From Nocardia mexicana NBRC 108244 (GTDB lineage Bacteria > Actinomycetota > Actinomycetes > Mycobacteriales > Mycobacteriaceae), in contig NZ_BDBV01000065.1 of NCBI RefSeq assembly GCF_001613165.1, forward strand, positions 44,074 through 108,073: a stretch of DNA of 64,000 nucleotides. Reading direction: 5' to 3'. Position numbers and translations under genes: made by a program. Shown in pieces: positions 42,103-50,496 of this stretch (within the stretch, counting starts at the first letter, position 1; each line of letters starts with the position of its first letter). The notes below the pieces were generated by a model. That model did not search any database and had not been told where the DNA came from. It saw only the letters and a program-made list of their open reading frames with translations.

Positions 42103-42519
42103 ATGAGTAGCATCAAACCCATGACCACCCGGCAGACCACCGCGGCGGACGCCTCCGACCCGACGCTGGAGGCCGACGTCTTCGCCCGAAACTGCACCTC
42201 ACGCCCGGTGCTGCAGAACGTCGCCAGCCGCTGGGGCACCCTCGCCCTGGTCGCGCTGCGCGAGGGCCCCTTCCGCTTCAGCGCCCTGCGCCGCCGCGTC
42301 GACGGCGTCAGCGAGCGCATGCTGTCGCAAACCCTGCAGGCCCTGGAGCGCGACGGCATGATCCACCGCGAGGTCCAGCAGTCGATCCCGCCCCGCGTCG
42401 AATACACCCTCACCGACCTCGGCGCCCGGGTCGCCGACCACCTCGAGGCCCTGATCGTCACCCTGGAAACCAATATGGACACGGTCCACGAGGCCCAGGC
42501 GGCCTACCACCGCGAATAA
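42103..42519 (+). CDS. HxlR-family transcriptional regulator
   Basis: The 138-residue protein contains NCTSRPVLQNVASRWGTLALVALREGPFRF, the HxlR winged-helix start, with the single conserved Cys near the N-terminus used by thiol-sensing members such as YodB/QorR. It continues RVDGVSERMLSQTLQALERDGMI. QorR in Corynebacterium is a redox-sensing HxlR regulator of a quinone reductase gene, and the divergent gene here encodes a QorB-like enzyme, so the pair likely works the same way. A second ATG at 42121 could also start it. Confidence 0.9.
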   Translation: MSSIKPMTTRQTTAADASDPTLEADVFARNCTSRPVLQNVASRWGTLALVALREGPFRFSALRRRVDGVSERMLSQTLQALERDGMIHREVQQSIPPRVEYTLTDLGARVADHLEALIVTLETNMDTVHEAQAAYHRE

Positions 42520-42548
42520 CGGTCGCCTATGACGAGCAGACAGCAAAA

Positions 42549-42576
42549 CGCCCTCCGGTCCGAAAACCGAAGGGCG
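42549..42576. terminator. Terminator hairpin between hxlR and lpdC
   Basis: CGCCCTCCGGT (42549-42559) and ACCGAAGGGCG (42566-42576) pair with one mismatch and a 6-base loop. The genes on either side converge. Confidence 0.65.
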
Positions 42577-42616
42577 CCTTGAATGTAACCGCGATCCGGG
42601 ATCGCCGCCGACAGGA

Positions 42617-44020
42617 TCAGAAGTTGATCATGTGTCCCGCCAACCCGTGGATGGCCTCCTGCAGGGCCTCGCTCAGCGTGGGGTGGGTGTGCACGTTGCG
42701 GGCGAGCTCGTTGACCGTGAGGTCCCATTTCTGGGCCAGGGTCAGTTCGGGGAGCAGTTCGGAGACGTCGGGGCCGATCAGGTGGCCGCCGAGCAGTTCG
42801 CCGTACTTGTTGTCGGAGATCAGCTTCACGAAGCCGGTGGCGTCGCCGAGGCCGTGCGCCTTGCCGTTGGCGGTGAAGGGGAAGTTCGCGACCTTCACGT
42901 CGTAGCCCTCGTCGCGGGCCTGCTGCTCGGTGAGACCGAAGCTGGCGACCTGCGGCTGGCAGAAGGTGGCGCGCGGCATCATCCGGTAGTCGCCCAGCGT
43001 CATGGTCTCGGCGCCGCCGATGGTCTCGGCGGCGACCACACCCTGCGCCTCCGCGACGTGCGCCAACTGCAGCTTGGCGGTGACGTCACCGATGGCGTAG
43101 ATGTGCGGCACGTTGGTGCGCATGTAGTCGTCGATGGCGATGGCGCCGCGATCGGTCAGCTGCACGCCGGTGTTCTCCAGGCCGAAGCCCTCCACCCGCG
43201 GCGCGAAACCGACGGCCTGCAGCACCTTGTCGACGGTGACGGTCTCGACCGCGCCGGACTTGTTGTCCTTGATCGAGACGGTGACCTTGGTGCCGTTGTC
43301 CTCGATGGACTGCACCGACGCACCGGTGGTGATGGTGACGCCGAGCTTCTTGTACGCCTTGGTGATCTCCTTGGAGACGTCGGCGTCCTCGTTCGGCAGG
43401 GCGCGGTCGAGGAATTCCACGATGCGCACGTCCACGCCGTAGTTCTTCAGGACGTAGGCGAACTCCATGCCGATGGCGCCGGCGCCGACGACGAGGATCG
43501 AACCCGGCAGATCGCGGGTCAGGATCTGCTCCTCGTAGGTGACCACGTTCTGCGACAGCGAGGTACCCGGCAGCAGCTTGGTGACGGTTCCGGTGGCGAT
43601 GATGGCGTTGTCGAAGGTGATCGACTCCTCGCCGCCCTTGGTGAGGGCGACCGACAGCGAGTTCGGGCCGGTGAACGTCCCCTTGCCGTCGAACTCGTCG
43701 ATCTTGTTCTTCTTCATCAGGAAGTGGACGCCCTTGACGCGGCCGTCGGCCACCTTGCGGCTGCGGTCGAATGCCGCGCCGAAGTCGAAGCTCGCCTCGC
43801 CGGTGATACCGAACGTCTTCGCTTCCTTGGTGAACAGGTGCGCCAGCTCCGCATTGCGCAGCAGGGCCTTGGACGGGATACAGCCCACGTTCAGGCACAC
43901 ACCGCCCCAGTATTTCTGCTCGACGATCGCTGTTCGCAGGCCGAGTTGAGCGGCGCGGATCGCGGCGACGTAACCGCCGGGACCAGCACCGAGAACGACG
44001 ACATCGTAGTGGGAAGTCAC
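42617..44020 (-). CDS. lpdC: Dihydrolipoamide dehydrogenase
   Basis: The 467-residue flavoprotein starts with YDVVVLGAGPGGYVAAI (FAD-binding) and has the redox disulfide GGVCLNVGCIPSKALL. The NAD-binding loop is VVGAGAIGMEFAYVLKNYG and the second FAD motif IYAIGDVTAKLQLAH. The C-terminal interface contains HTHPTLSEALQEA with the catalytic His-Glu dyad. It reoxidises lipoamide in the pyruvate and 2-oxoglutarate dehydrogenase complexes, and in mycobacteria also in the peroxynitrite reductase. The GTG start at 44020 gives the family N-terminus. Confidence 0.97.
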   Translation of the reverse strand: MTSHYDVVVLGAGPGGYVAAIRAAQLGLRTAIVEQKYWGGVCLNVGCIPSKALLRNAELAHLFTKEAKTFGITGEASFDFGAAFDRSRKVADGRVKGVHFLMKKNKIDEFDGKGTFTGPNSLSVALTKGGEESITFDNAIIATGTVTKLLPGTSLSQNVVTYEEQILTRDLPGSILVVGAGAIGMEFAYVLKNYGVDVRIVEFLDRALPNEDADVSKEITKAYKKLGVTITTGASVQSIEDNGTKVTVSIKDNKSGAVETVTVDKVLQAVGFAPRVEGFGLENTGVQLTDRGAIAIDDYMRTNVPHIYAIGDVTAKLQLAHVAEAQGVVAAETIGGAETMTLGDYRMMPRATFCQPQVASFGLTEQQARDEGYDVKVANFPFTANGKAHGLGDATGFVKLISDNKYGELLGGHLIGPDVSELLPELTLAQKWDLTVNELARNVHTHPTLSEALQEAIHGLAGHMINF

Positions 44021-44069
44021 GCCTGCGAGCCTAACTCCGCCGCCCGCCGCGAGCCCACCCACCTCCGAT

Positions 44070-44084
44070 AAGTTGCAGTAACTT
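44070..44084. promoter_or_regulatory. Short dyad between lpdC and AraC genes
   Basis: AAGTT and AACTT are 5-bp complements around GCAGT. The site lies in the divergent region between lpdC (start 44020) and the AraC gene (GTG 44135). It is a weak candidate for a regulator or RNA polymerase contact. Confidence 0.25.
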
Positions 44085-44134
44085 CACTCACTTCCCCGGT
44101 TGCCGGGTTTGCCCGGATCGCTACCGTAGGAGAC

Positions 44135-45178
44135 GTGAGTGACAGCGCATCCGGTTCCGCACCGCTGAACCCGATCGCCGACACCGCCTCCACGCACCTG
44201 ACGCGGCTGGTCCTGGACTCGGCCCGACGCGCGGGCGCCGCGGCCGATCAGCTCGCCGCCGTCGACGGCACGGGCGCCGATGCGCTCGCGGGTGAACTCA
44301 ACCGGATTCCGCTGCGTTCGCTGCTGCGGCTGTGGGAACTGGTGGCGACCGCGCGCCCGGGGCCGGGTGCCGGGCTCGCGGTGGCCGCGGCCGCTCCGCT
44401 CGGGACCCTCACCACCTGGGACTATCTGGTCACCAACGGCCCCACCCTGGCCGATGCGCTGCGGGCCGCCCAGCCCTATCACCGCCTCGTGACCGGCGAG
44501 GCGGAGGGCTTCGACCTGCACCACGACGGTGAGCTCACGGTCGGATTCCGCACCTCCGCGGGCGATCCCGCGGTCGCTGCGGTGATCAACGAGTACGTGC
44601 TGGCCTACTATCTGCGCCGCGCCCGCGAGGCCACCGGACGTGCGGTCGTGCCGACCCGCGTCACCTTCGGCCATCCGGCGCCGCACGATCGTGCCGCGCT
44701 GTCCGAGGCATTCGGGACGTCCGACATCGAATTCGACGCTCCCGCCGACAGCATCACCTTCACTGCCGCCGATGCCACCGCGCCGCTGCCGCACGCGGAT
44801 CCGCAGCTGGCGGATCTGTTGCGCAGCCATGCCGATCTGGTGCTGGCGAGTTCCCGGCCGGTCCCCGGACCGCTGGAGACGTTCCGCGCCGCACTCGCCG
44901 CAGAACTCACCGTCGGACCTCCGGCGCTGGACGCCGTCGCGGCCCGCTTGGCCCTCAGCCCGCGGACCCTGCAGCGCCGGCTGGCCGATCACGGCACCAC
45001 CTGGCGGCACGAGGTCGACCTGCTCCGCTACGAGCGCGCGAAATACCTTCTCGAGCAACAACATTCGACCACGGAAGCGGTGGCGCGCAAACTCGGCTTC
45101 GCCGACGACCGAGCGCTGCGCCGCGCCTACCGCCGCTGGTCGGGCAGCTCACCCACCGAGCACCGGGCAGCGGGATAG
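44135..45178 (+). CDS. AraC-family regulator with Arabinose_bd-type N-domain
   Basis: The protein (347 residues) has an N-terminal sensor region with WDYLVTNGPTLADALRAAQPYHRLV, seen in the PF12625 ligand domain of OruR/ArgR-like AraC proteins. The C-terminal double helix-turn-helix (VAARLALSPRTLQRRLADHG and VARKLGFADDRALRRAYRRWSGSSP) is typical of the AraC class. A TAGGAG site precedes the GTG start. The next gene downstream on the same strand, 188 bases away, is an NADP-dependent reductase that it may control. Confidence 0.9.
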   Translation: MSDSASGSAPLNPIADTASTHLTRLVLDSARRAGAAADQLAAVDGTGADALAGELNRIPLRSLLRLWELVATARPGPGAGLAVAAAAPLGTLTTWDYLVTNGPTLADALRAAQPYHRLVTGEAEGFDLHHDGELTVGFRTSAGDPAVAAVINEYVLAYYLRRAREATGRAVVPTRVTFGHPAPHDRAALSEAFGTSDIEFDAPADSITFTAADATAPLPHADPQLADLLRSHADLVLASSRPVPGPLETFRAALAAELTVGPPALDAVAARLALSPRTLQRRLADHGTTWRHEVDLLRYERAKYLLEQQHSTTEAVARKLGFADDRALRRAYRRWSGSSPTEHRAAG

Positions 45179-45196
45179 GGCCAGGCCCACCCCGCA

Positions 45197-45221
45197 TTTC
45201 CGGCATGCTTTCGGCCGGAAT
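45197..45221. repeat. Dispersed dyad repeat, copy D (reverse orientation)
   Basis: TTTCCGGC and GCCGGAAT flank ATGCTTTCG. It is the reverse complement of the consensus seen at the other three loci. It lies between the AraC gene and the MDR reductase gene, about 20 bases after the AraC stop. Confidence 0.65.
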
Positions 45222-45366
45222 CAAGCATGGAACCCCAGCGCACGGGATTGGCGGGACGGGTCCGGTGGGTGACGTCTGCGGCCCTGGGATGCGGGGGTGG
45301 GCGTTCTTAATGTCGTCGGTAGCACCGGGTCGACCGATCCGGGACCGATCTCGAAAGGCTTCGATC

Positions 45367-46389
45367 ATGTCGAACCCGACCACCACACTACCCCGCGTCA
45401 CTCGCGAAATCCATTTGGCCGCAAGGCCTTCCGGGGCTCCGACCGCCGACAACTTCGCGGTGGTGGAGCGGGTGATTCCGGAGCTGGCGGAGGGCCAGAT
45501 CCTGGTCCGCAATACCTGGATGTCGGTCGATCCGTACATGCGCGGCCGGATGGACGACACCCCGTCCTACATCGCCCCGTTCGAACTGGGTGCGCCGATG
45601 GAGGGCTCGGCGGTGGGTGAGGTGACCGCCTCGCGGTCCGCCGACATTCCGGTGGGCACGGCCGTCACCCATTTCCTCGGCTGGCGCGAGCACACGGTGC
45701 TGGACGCCGCCGCCGCGACCCCGATCGACACCACGCTGGCCGCACCGCGGGACTACCTCGGCCCACTCGGCACCACCGGGCTCACGGCCTACGCGGCACT
45801 GACCGATATCGCGCCGGTCCGCCCGGGCGATGTGGTCTTCATTTCCGCGGCCGCCGGGGCGGTCGGCAGCGTCGCGGGCCAGATCGCTCGCAAGCTGGGC
45901 GCAGCCCGGGTGATCGGCTCGGCGGGCGGCCCGGTCAAGGGGAAGGCGCTGACCGAGAAGTTCGGCTTCGACGCGGCACTGGACTACCGGGCCGGCGACC
46001 TCGACGGTCAGCTGGCCGCCGCCGCACCGGACGGCATCGACGTCTACCTCGACAATGTCGGCGGCGAGCACCTGCGGGTCGCGCTGGACGCGATCCGGCC
46101 GCACGGACGGGTCGCACTGGTCGGAGCCATCGAGGGCTACAACGGTGCCGCGCAACCCCTCCCGAATCTGTTCACCGCCGTGAAGCGCGAGGTGACGCTG
46201 CGCGGCATGCTGGTCAACAGCTACCTCCAGAACTTCGGCGAGTACATCGCCACGGCCGCGCCCTGGCTCGCCGACGGCACCCTGCACACGGAATCGACGG
46301 TGTACCAGGGGATCGAGCAGGCACCGGCGGCGTTCCTCGGGGTACTGTCGGGCGCCAATGTGGGAAAGATGTTGGTGCAGTTGGGATAA
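45367..46389 (+). CDS. Zinc-free MDR-family NADP-dependent oxidoreductase
   Basis: The 340-residue protein has WMSVDPYMRGRM and the Rossmann motif VFISAAAGAVGSVAGQIARKLGA, followed by YLDNVGGEHL and ANVGKMLVQLG at the C-terminus. This is the leukotriene B4 12-hydroxydehydrogenase/CurA branch of medium-chain reductases, which reduce alkenal or enone double bonds with NADPH and carry no zinc. The ATG at 45367 follows AAAGG. It ends 3 bases before the convergent dipeptidase gene. Confidence 0.92.
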   Translation: MSNPTTTLPRVTREIHLAARPSGAPTADNFAVVERVIPELAEGQILVRNTWMSVDPYMRGRMDDTPSYIAPFELGAPMEGSAVGEVTASRSADIPVGTAVTHFLGWREHTVLDAAAATPIDTTLAAPRDYLGPLGTTGLTAYAALTDIAPVRPGDVVFISAAAGAVGSVAGQIARKLGAARVIGSAGGPVKGKALTEKFGFDAALDYRAGDLDGQLAAAAPDGIDVYLDNVGGEHLRVALDAIRPHGRVALVGAIEGYNGAAQPLPNLFTAVKREVTLRGMLVNSYLQNFGEYIATAAPWLADGTLHTESTVYQGIEQAPAAFLGVLSGANVGKMLVQLG

Positions 46390-46392
46390 GCG

Positions 46393-47367
46393 CTAGCGCC
46401 ACACCCGCCTCGCCACCCGCAGGAAGTTCCCGCCGAATACCGCCGCCCGATCCGCCTCGGTGAAACCGCGACGTGCCAGCACCGCATCCAGCCCGGGCAC
46501 CTCCGCAGCGCCGAGCAGATCCTCCGGCGGCGTCCACTGCAGCGGACCCCAGCGGGTGTAGTCCTCGGAGAAATTCTCCGGGGCGGCGGCGATCTCGGCG
46601 TTGAACTGGTCGGCGTCGAAGGAGAAGTCCGAGCCGATGCCGATGTGCTCGATCCCGACCAGATCCGCGCCGTAGACGAGATGATCGGCCATCGCCTCGA
46701 TGCGGGCGGCGCGCTCATCGGATCCATTGCAGCCCAGGAAGATTCCGACGCCGTTGATGCCGATGACACCACCCGTGCGGGCACACGCGCGGGCCTGGGC
46801 GTTGGTGATATTGCGCGGATGCGCCCAGAGTGCCGCGAAATTGGAGTGACTGTAGATCATCGGCTCGGCGGTGACCTCGGCGATATCGAGGCCGGTACGC
46901 ACGGAGCAGTGCGAGCCGTCGGCGAACACACCCACCTCGTTGAGCGTGCGGATCAGGTCGCGGCCGTAGGCGGTGAGGCCGGTATCGGCGGTGTCGAGAC
47001 AGCCGCCGCCGGCGGCATTGGACTGGTTGTAGCTGGGCAGCAGCGAGCGCACGCCCAGGTCGTGGAAGAGCTTGACGTTGTCGAGATCGCCGCCCAGCGG
47101 ACCGGAATCCTCCAGATCGAACGCCAGGGCGATGGTCCGATCGTCGCCGACGGTGTCGTCGACGGATTCGACGAGCCGGAAACGCCCGTCCGCCAGCGCG
47201 TCCCGGCGGAACTGCCGCACCAGGGCGAGCGCGTCCGCCGTGGACTGCGGGGCGTACCCGACATTCACCGATAGGTACGAGCCGAGCGGGTAGCGCGCCA
47301 GCTCGGTGATGTCGGCCGACGGCAGCAGCGGCAGGCAGCAGTGCTGTTCCCAGAAATAGTGCGGCAA
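46393..47367 (-). CDS. M19-family (renal) dipeptidase homologue
   Basis: Family motifs visible in order are LAFDLEDSGPL with the metal Glu, FADGSHCS (metal His), IYSHSNFAALWAHPRN (second metal His) and GIGSDFSFDAD with the Asp. M19 enzymes hydrolyse dipeptides, often D-amino acid-containing. The usual N-terminal DGHND motif, which gives His and Asp to zinc, reads EQHCCLP, so the Asp is Cys. I chose TTG 47367 because AGGAGG lies 5 bases upstream; the N-terminus is otherwise short. Length is 324 residues. It is convergent with the reductase gene and divergent from the prolyl oligopeptidase gene. Confidence 0.85.
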   Translation of the reverse strand: MPHYFWEQHCCLPLLPSADITELARYPLGSYLSVNVGYAPQSTADALALVRQFRRDALADGRFRLVESVDDTVGDDRTIALAFDLEDSGPLGGDLDNVKLFHDLGVRSLLPSYNQSNAAGGGCLDTADTGLTAYGRDLIRTLNEVGVFADGSHCSVRTGLDIAEVTAEPMIYSHSNFAALWAHPRNITNAQARACARTGGVIGINGVGIFLGCNGSDERAARIEAMADHLVYGADLVGIEHIGIGSDFSFDADQFNAEIAAAPENFSEDYTRWGPLQWTPPEDLLGAAEVPGLDAVLARRGFTEADRAAVFGGNFLRVARRVWR

Positions 47368-47479
47368 CCGGACCTCCTGAGCGCGGTGGCAACGACGCCG
47401 CAATCGTAGGGGCAATGCTCACCGGAAATGGGCAGAGACGGTTCACCGGCGGAAAACGGCGTCGGCAACAATGTCAGGC

Positions 47480-49537
47480 ATGAGTGTCGAGGAGCAGCAG
47501 ACCGATCCCCACCTGTGGCTGGAGGAAGTGACCTCCGACCGCGCGCTGGACTGGGCCCGCGCGCACAACGAGGTGGTGGTCGACCGTTTCGCCACCTCCG
47601 ACCGGTTCTCCGAACTCGAGCATCGCATCCTCGACATGCTCGACACCGATACGCGCATCCCGTACCCGGCGCGGCGCGGCCGCTGGCTGTACAACTTCTG
47701 GCGCGACGCCGAGCATCCGAAGGGCCTGTGGCGGCGCACCACCTTCGCCGAATACCGCACCGAGAACCCGAGCTGGGAGGTGCTGATCGATCTCGACGAG
47801 CTGGCCGCGAACGAGGAGGAGAACTGGGTCTGGGGCGGGGCCGCGGTGCTGCGCCCCGAGCAGTCCCTGGCACTGATCAGCCTGTCCCGCGGCGGGGCCG
47901 ATGCGAAGGTGGTCCGCGAATTCGACATGGCCACGAAGCAATTCCGCGAGGAGGCCGACGGCGGCTTCTACCTCCCGGAGGCCAAGTCGCAGCTGCGCTG
48001 GATCGACGCCGACACCGTCTATGTCGGAACGGATTTCGGCCCCGGATCCCTGACCGAGTCGGGCTATCCGCGAGTCGCCAAGCGCTGGCGGCGCGGCACG
48101 CCCCTGACGCAGGCGGAGACGGTGTTCGAGGGCGAGCCCGGCGATGTCATGGTGTCGGCCGGTTACGATCGCACCCCCGGTTACGAGCGGCACTACGTGG
48201 CCCGCGCCACCGACTTCTTCAACGAATCGGTGTACCTGCTCGAGGAGGGCGACACCCTCCGCCATCTCGACGTGCCGACCGATGCGTCGGAGTCCTGGTA
48301 CAAGGATTGGCTGCTGGTCCGGCTGAAGTCATCCTGGGAGGTGGGCGGCGCCACCTATCCGGCGGGCGCTCTGCTCGCCATCGACTTGAACGAATTCCTC
48401 GATGGCGCACGGAATTTCGAGGTCGTATTCACCCCCGACGCACACACCTCCCTGCACGGCTACGGCTGGACCGAGAACCATCTGCTGCTCATCACCCTCG
48501 AGGATGTGCAGACCAAGCTCTACGTGCTCACCCCGGGTCCGGGCGGCTGGGCGCGCGAGCCGCTGGCCGACGCCCCGCCGATGGCCACGACCAATGTCAT
48601 GAACCTCGACCCGCTCGAGGGCGGTGACGAATTCATGCTCACCACAAGCGGTTTCACCACTCCCGCCACCCTCCTGTCCGGATCGGTGGGCGGTCCGGCG
48701 GAACCGCTGAAGCAGGAGCCCGGATTCTTCGACGCCGACGGCATCGAGACCGAGCAGTTCTTCGCCCGCTCCGACGACGGAACGCCGGTGCCGTACTTCG
48801 TGATTCGCCACCGCGACCGCAGGGACGAGCCGGGGCCGACGGTGATGTCCGGTTACGGCGGCTTCGAGGTGTCGCGCACCCCGGCCTACAGCGGCGCCTC
48901 CGGAATGGGCTGGCTCGAGCGCGGCGGCACCTGGGTGATGACCAATATCCGCGGCGGCGGCGAATACGGCCCCGAATGGCACACCCAGGCGCAGAAGGAG
49001 AACCGCTACAAGGTCTACGAGGACTTCTCCTCGATCGCCAGGGATCTGGTCACACGCGGGATCACGACCCCGCAGCAGCTGGGGGCGGTGGGCGGCAGCA
49101 ACGGCGGGCTGCTGATGGGCGTCATGCTCACCCGCTATCCGGAGCTGTTCGGCGCCATCGTCTGTCAGGTTCCGCTGTTGGATATGAAGCGCTATCACCT
49201 GCTGCTGGCCGGCGCCTCCTGGGTTGCCGAGTACGGCGACCCGGACGATCCGAAGGAGTGGGAGTACATCAGCGAATACTCGCCGTATCAGAACACGAGA
49301 GCCGATCGGACCTACCCGCCGATCCTGCTGACCACCTCCACCCGCGACGACCGCGTCCATCCCGGCCATGCCCGGAAAATGGCCGCGCGCCTGGCCGAAG
49401 AGGGCCACACCACCTGGTACCACGAGAATATCGAGGGCGGCCACGGCGGCGCGGCCGATAACAAGCAGATGGCGTTCCAGGCCGCGCTGATCTACGAGTT
49501 CTTCACGCAGATGCTGATGGAGGACCGGAAAGGCTGA
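47480..49537 (+). CDS. Prolyl oligopeptidase-family serine peptidase
   Basis: The 685-residue protein has an N-terminal propeller region (PHLWLEEVTSDRALDWARAHN is the S9A start) and a C-terminal hydrolase domain. The nucleophile elbow is VGGSNGGLLMG, with the Asp in TSTRDDRVHPGHA and the His in EGGHGGAAD. Also seen is TNIRGGGEYGPEWH. The enzyme cleaves short peptides after proline in the cytoplasm, as in PreP/prolyl endopeptidases. ATG 47471, three codons upstream, is an alternative start. It is divergent from the M19 peptidase gene. Confidence 0.94.
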   Translation: MSVEEQQTDPHLWLEEVTSDRALDWARAHNEVVVDRFATSDRFSELEHRILDMLDTDTRIPYPARRGRWLYNFWRDAEHPKGLWRRTTFAEYRTENPSWEVLIDLDELAANEEENWVWGGAAVLRPEQSLALISLSRGGADAKVVREFDMATKQFREEADGGFYLPEAKSQLRWIDADTVYVGTDFGPGSLTESGYPRVAKRWRRGTPLTQAETVFEGEPGDVMVSAGYDRTPGYERHYVARATDFFNESVYLLEEGDTLRHLDVPTDASESWYKDWLLVRLKSSWEVGGATYPAGALLAIDLNEFLDGARNFEVVFTPDAHTSLHGYGWTENHLLLITLEDVQTKLYVLTPGPGGWAREPLADAPPMATTNVMNLDPLEGGDEFMLTTSGFTTPATLLSGSVGGPAEPLKQEPGFFDADGIETEQFFARSDDGTPVPYFVIRHRDRRDEPGPTVMSGYGGFEVSRTPAYSGASGMGWLERGGTWVMTNIRGGGEYGPEWHTQAQKENRYKVYEDFSSIARDLVTRGITTPQQLGAVGGSNGGLLMGVMLTRYPELFGAIVCQVPLLDMKRYHLLLAGASWVAEYGDPDDPKEWEYISEYSPYQNTRADRTYPPILLTTSTRDDRVHPGHARKMAARLAEEGHTTWYHENIEGGHGGAADNKQMAFQAALIYEFFTQMLMEDRKG

Positions 49538-49553
49538 GCGCCCCAGCGCTTTT
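49537..49553. terminator. Short intrinsic terminator
   Basis: AGCGC (49537-49541) and GCGCT (49546-49550) pair around CCCA and are followed by TTTT. It lies at the prolyl oligopeptidase stop and between convergent genes. Confidence 0.65.
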
Positions 49554-49556
49554 CGG

Positions 49557-50417
49557 TCACAGGTCCCGGATCCACCGCTCGATGCGGTCGACGGTGGTCC
49601 CGGGATCGGTGATCCAGCCGTTGTGCCCGTGCGGCTCGGGCTGGTGCCAGGCGGTGGTGCGGGCGTTGGGCAGCTTCTCCAGCAGGTGGGCGGCGGAACT
49701 GCGGGGAGTCAGATCGTCGCCCTCCAGCGTGATCGACAGGACCGGCAGCTTCAGGCGGGCGATGCGCTCCTCGTAGTCGATATCGGCGTCGACGGGGACG
49801 AATCGGCCCGTGCGCGCCAGCCGCGCCCAGTCGGAGATCAGCACCTTGGACTGCCGCCCGAACCCGCCCGCGGTGATCCGGTCACCGGGCCAGAAACCGG
49901 CCAGGTTGGCGGTCAGCGAGATGGCGGCCGGGCCCAGCAGCATGGCCGAGCGGGCGATGCCGCCGTAGCCGCGGAAGTAGGGCGTGCCGGAGGCGACCAG
50001 GATCAGGCCGCCCAGCCGCCCGCGGACGCGGGCCGCGTACATCACGCCGAGCTGCCCACCCATGCTGTGCCCCAACAGAATCGGGGTACTCGCGGGGAAG
50101 CGCTCGCGCACCACCTCGAAGATCGCCGGGAAGTCGACCGATACGAGTTCCTGGTAGCCGTACGCGCTGCTGGGGCTCGGCTTGGGGCGGCTGTCGCCGT
50201 TGCCGCGCAGCTCCCCGATCGCCACGTCGAAGCCGCGGCCCGCCAGCTCCCGCGCGAAGTCCCCGTAGAAGACCCCCGGCACGCCGAGCCCGGGGATGAT
50301 CACGACCACCGCGCGCGGCGCGTCCGGGGTGATCGGATGCCGATGCGCGCCGCGGGCCGGTACCAGCCGCACCGGCACCGTGCTCCCGTCGGTCACCTGG
50401 ATCGGAATCGTCTCCAT
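49557..50417 (-). CDS. Alpha/beta hydrolase
   Basis: The 286-residue protein has VVIIPGLGVPGVFYGDFARELAGRG (oxyanion region), LLGHSMGGQLGVMYA with the nucleophile Ser, LEGDDLTP (Asp region) and WHQPEPHGHNGWI with the C-terminal His. It resembles the serine aminopeptidase/lysophospholipase (Hydrolase_4) group. It has no signal peptide, so it is cytoplasmic, and the substrate is unknown. It is convergent with the prolyl oligopeptidase gene and follows the RCK membrane protein gene on the same strand, 79 bases away. Confidence 0.88.
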   Translation of the reverse strand: METIPIQVTDGSTVPVRLVPARGAHRHPITPDAPRAVVVIIPGLGVPGVFYGDFARELAGRGFDVAIGELRGNGDSRPKPSPSSAYGYQELVSVDFPAIFEVVRERFPASTPILLGHSMGGQLGVMYAARVRGRLGGLILVASGTPYFRGYGGIARSAMLLGPAAISLTANLAGFWPGDRITAGGFGRQSKVLISDWARLARTGRFVPVDADIDYEERIARLKLPVLSITLEGDDLTPRSSAAHLLEKLPNARTTAWHQPEPHGHNGWITDPGTTVDRIERWIRDL

Positions 50418-50496
50418 GCGCGCACGCTACCGCGCGGCGGGCAGGCGCGGCCGGACGGCGGCACCGCATCCGGCCGCATCACCGTGGGGCCCACGA

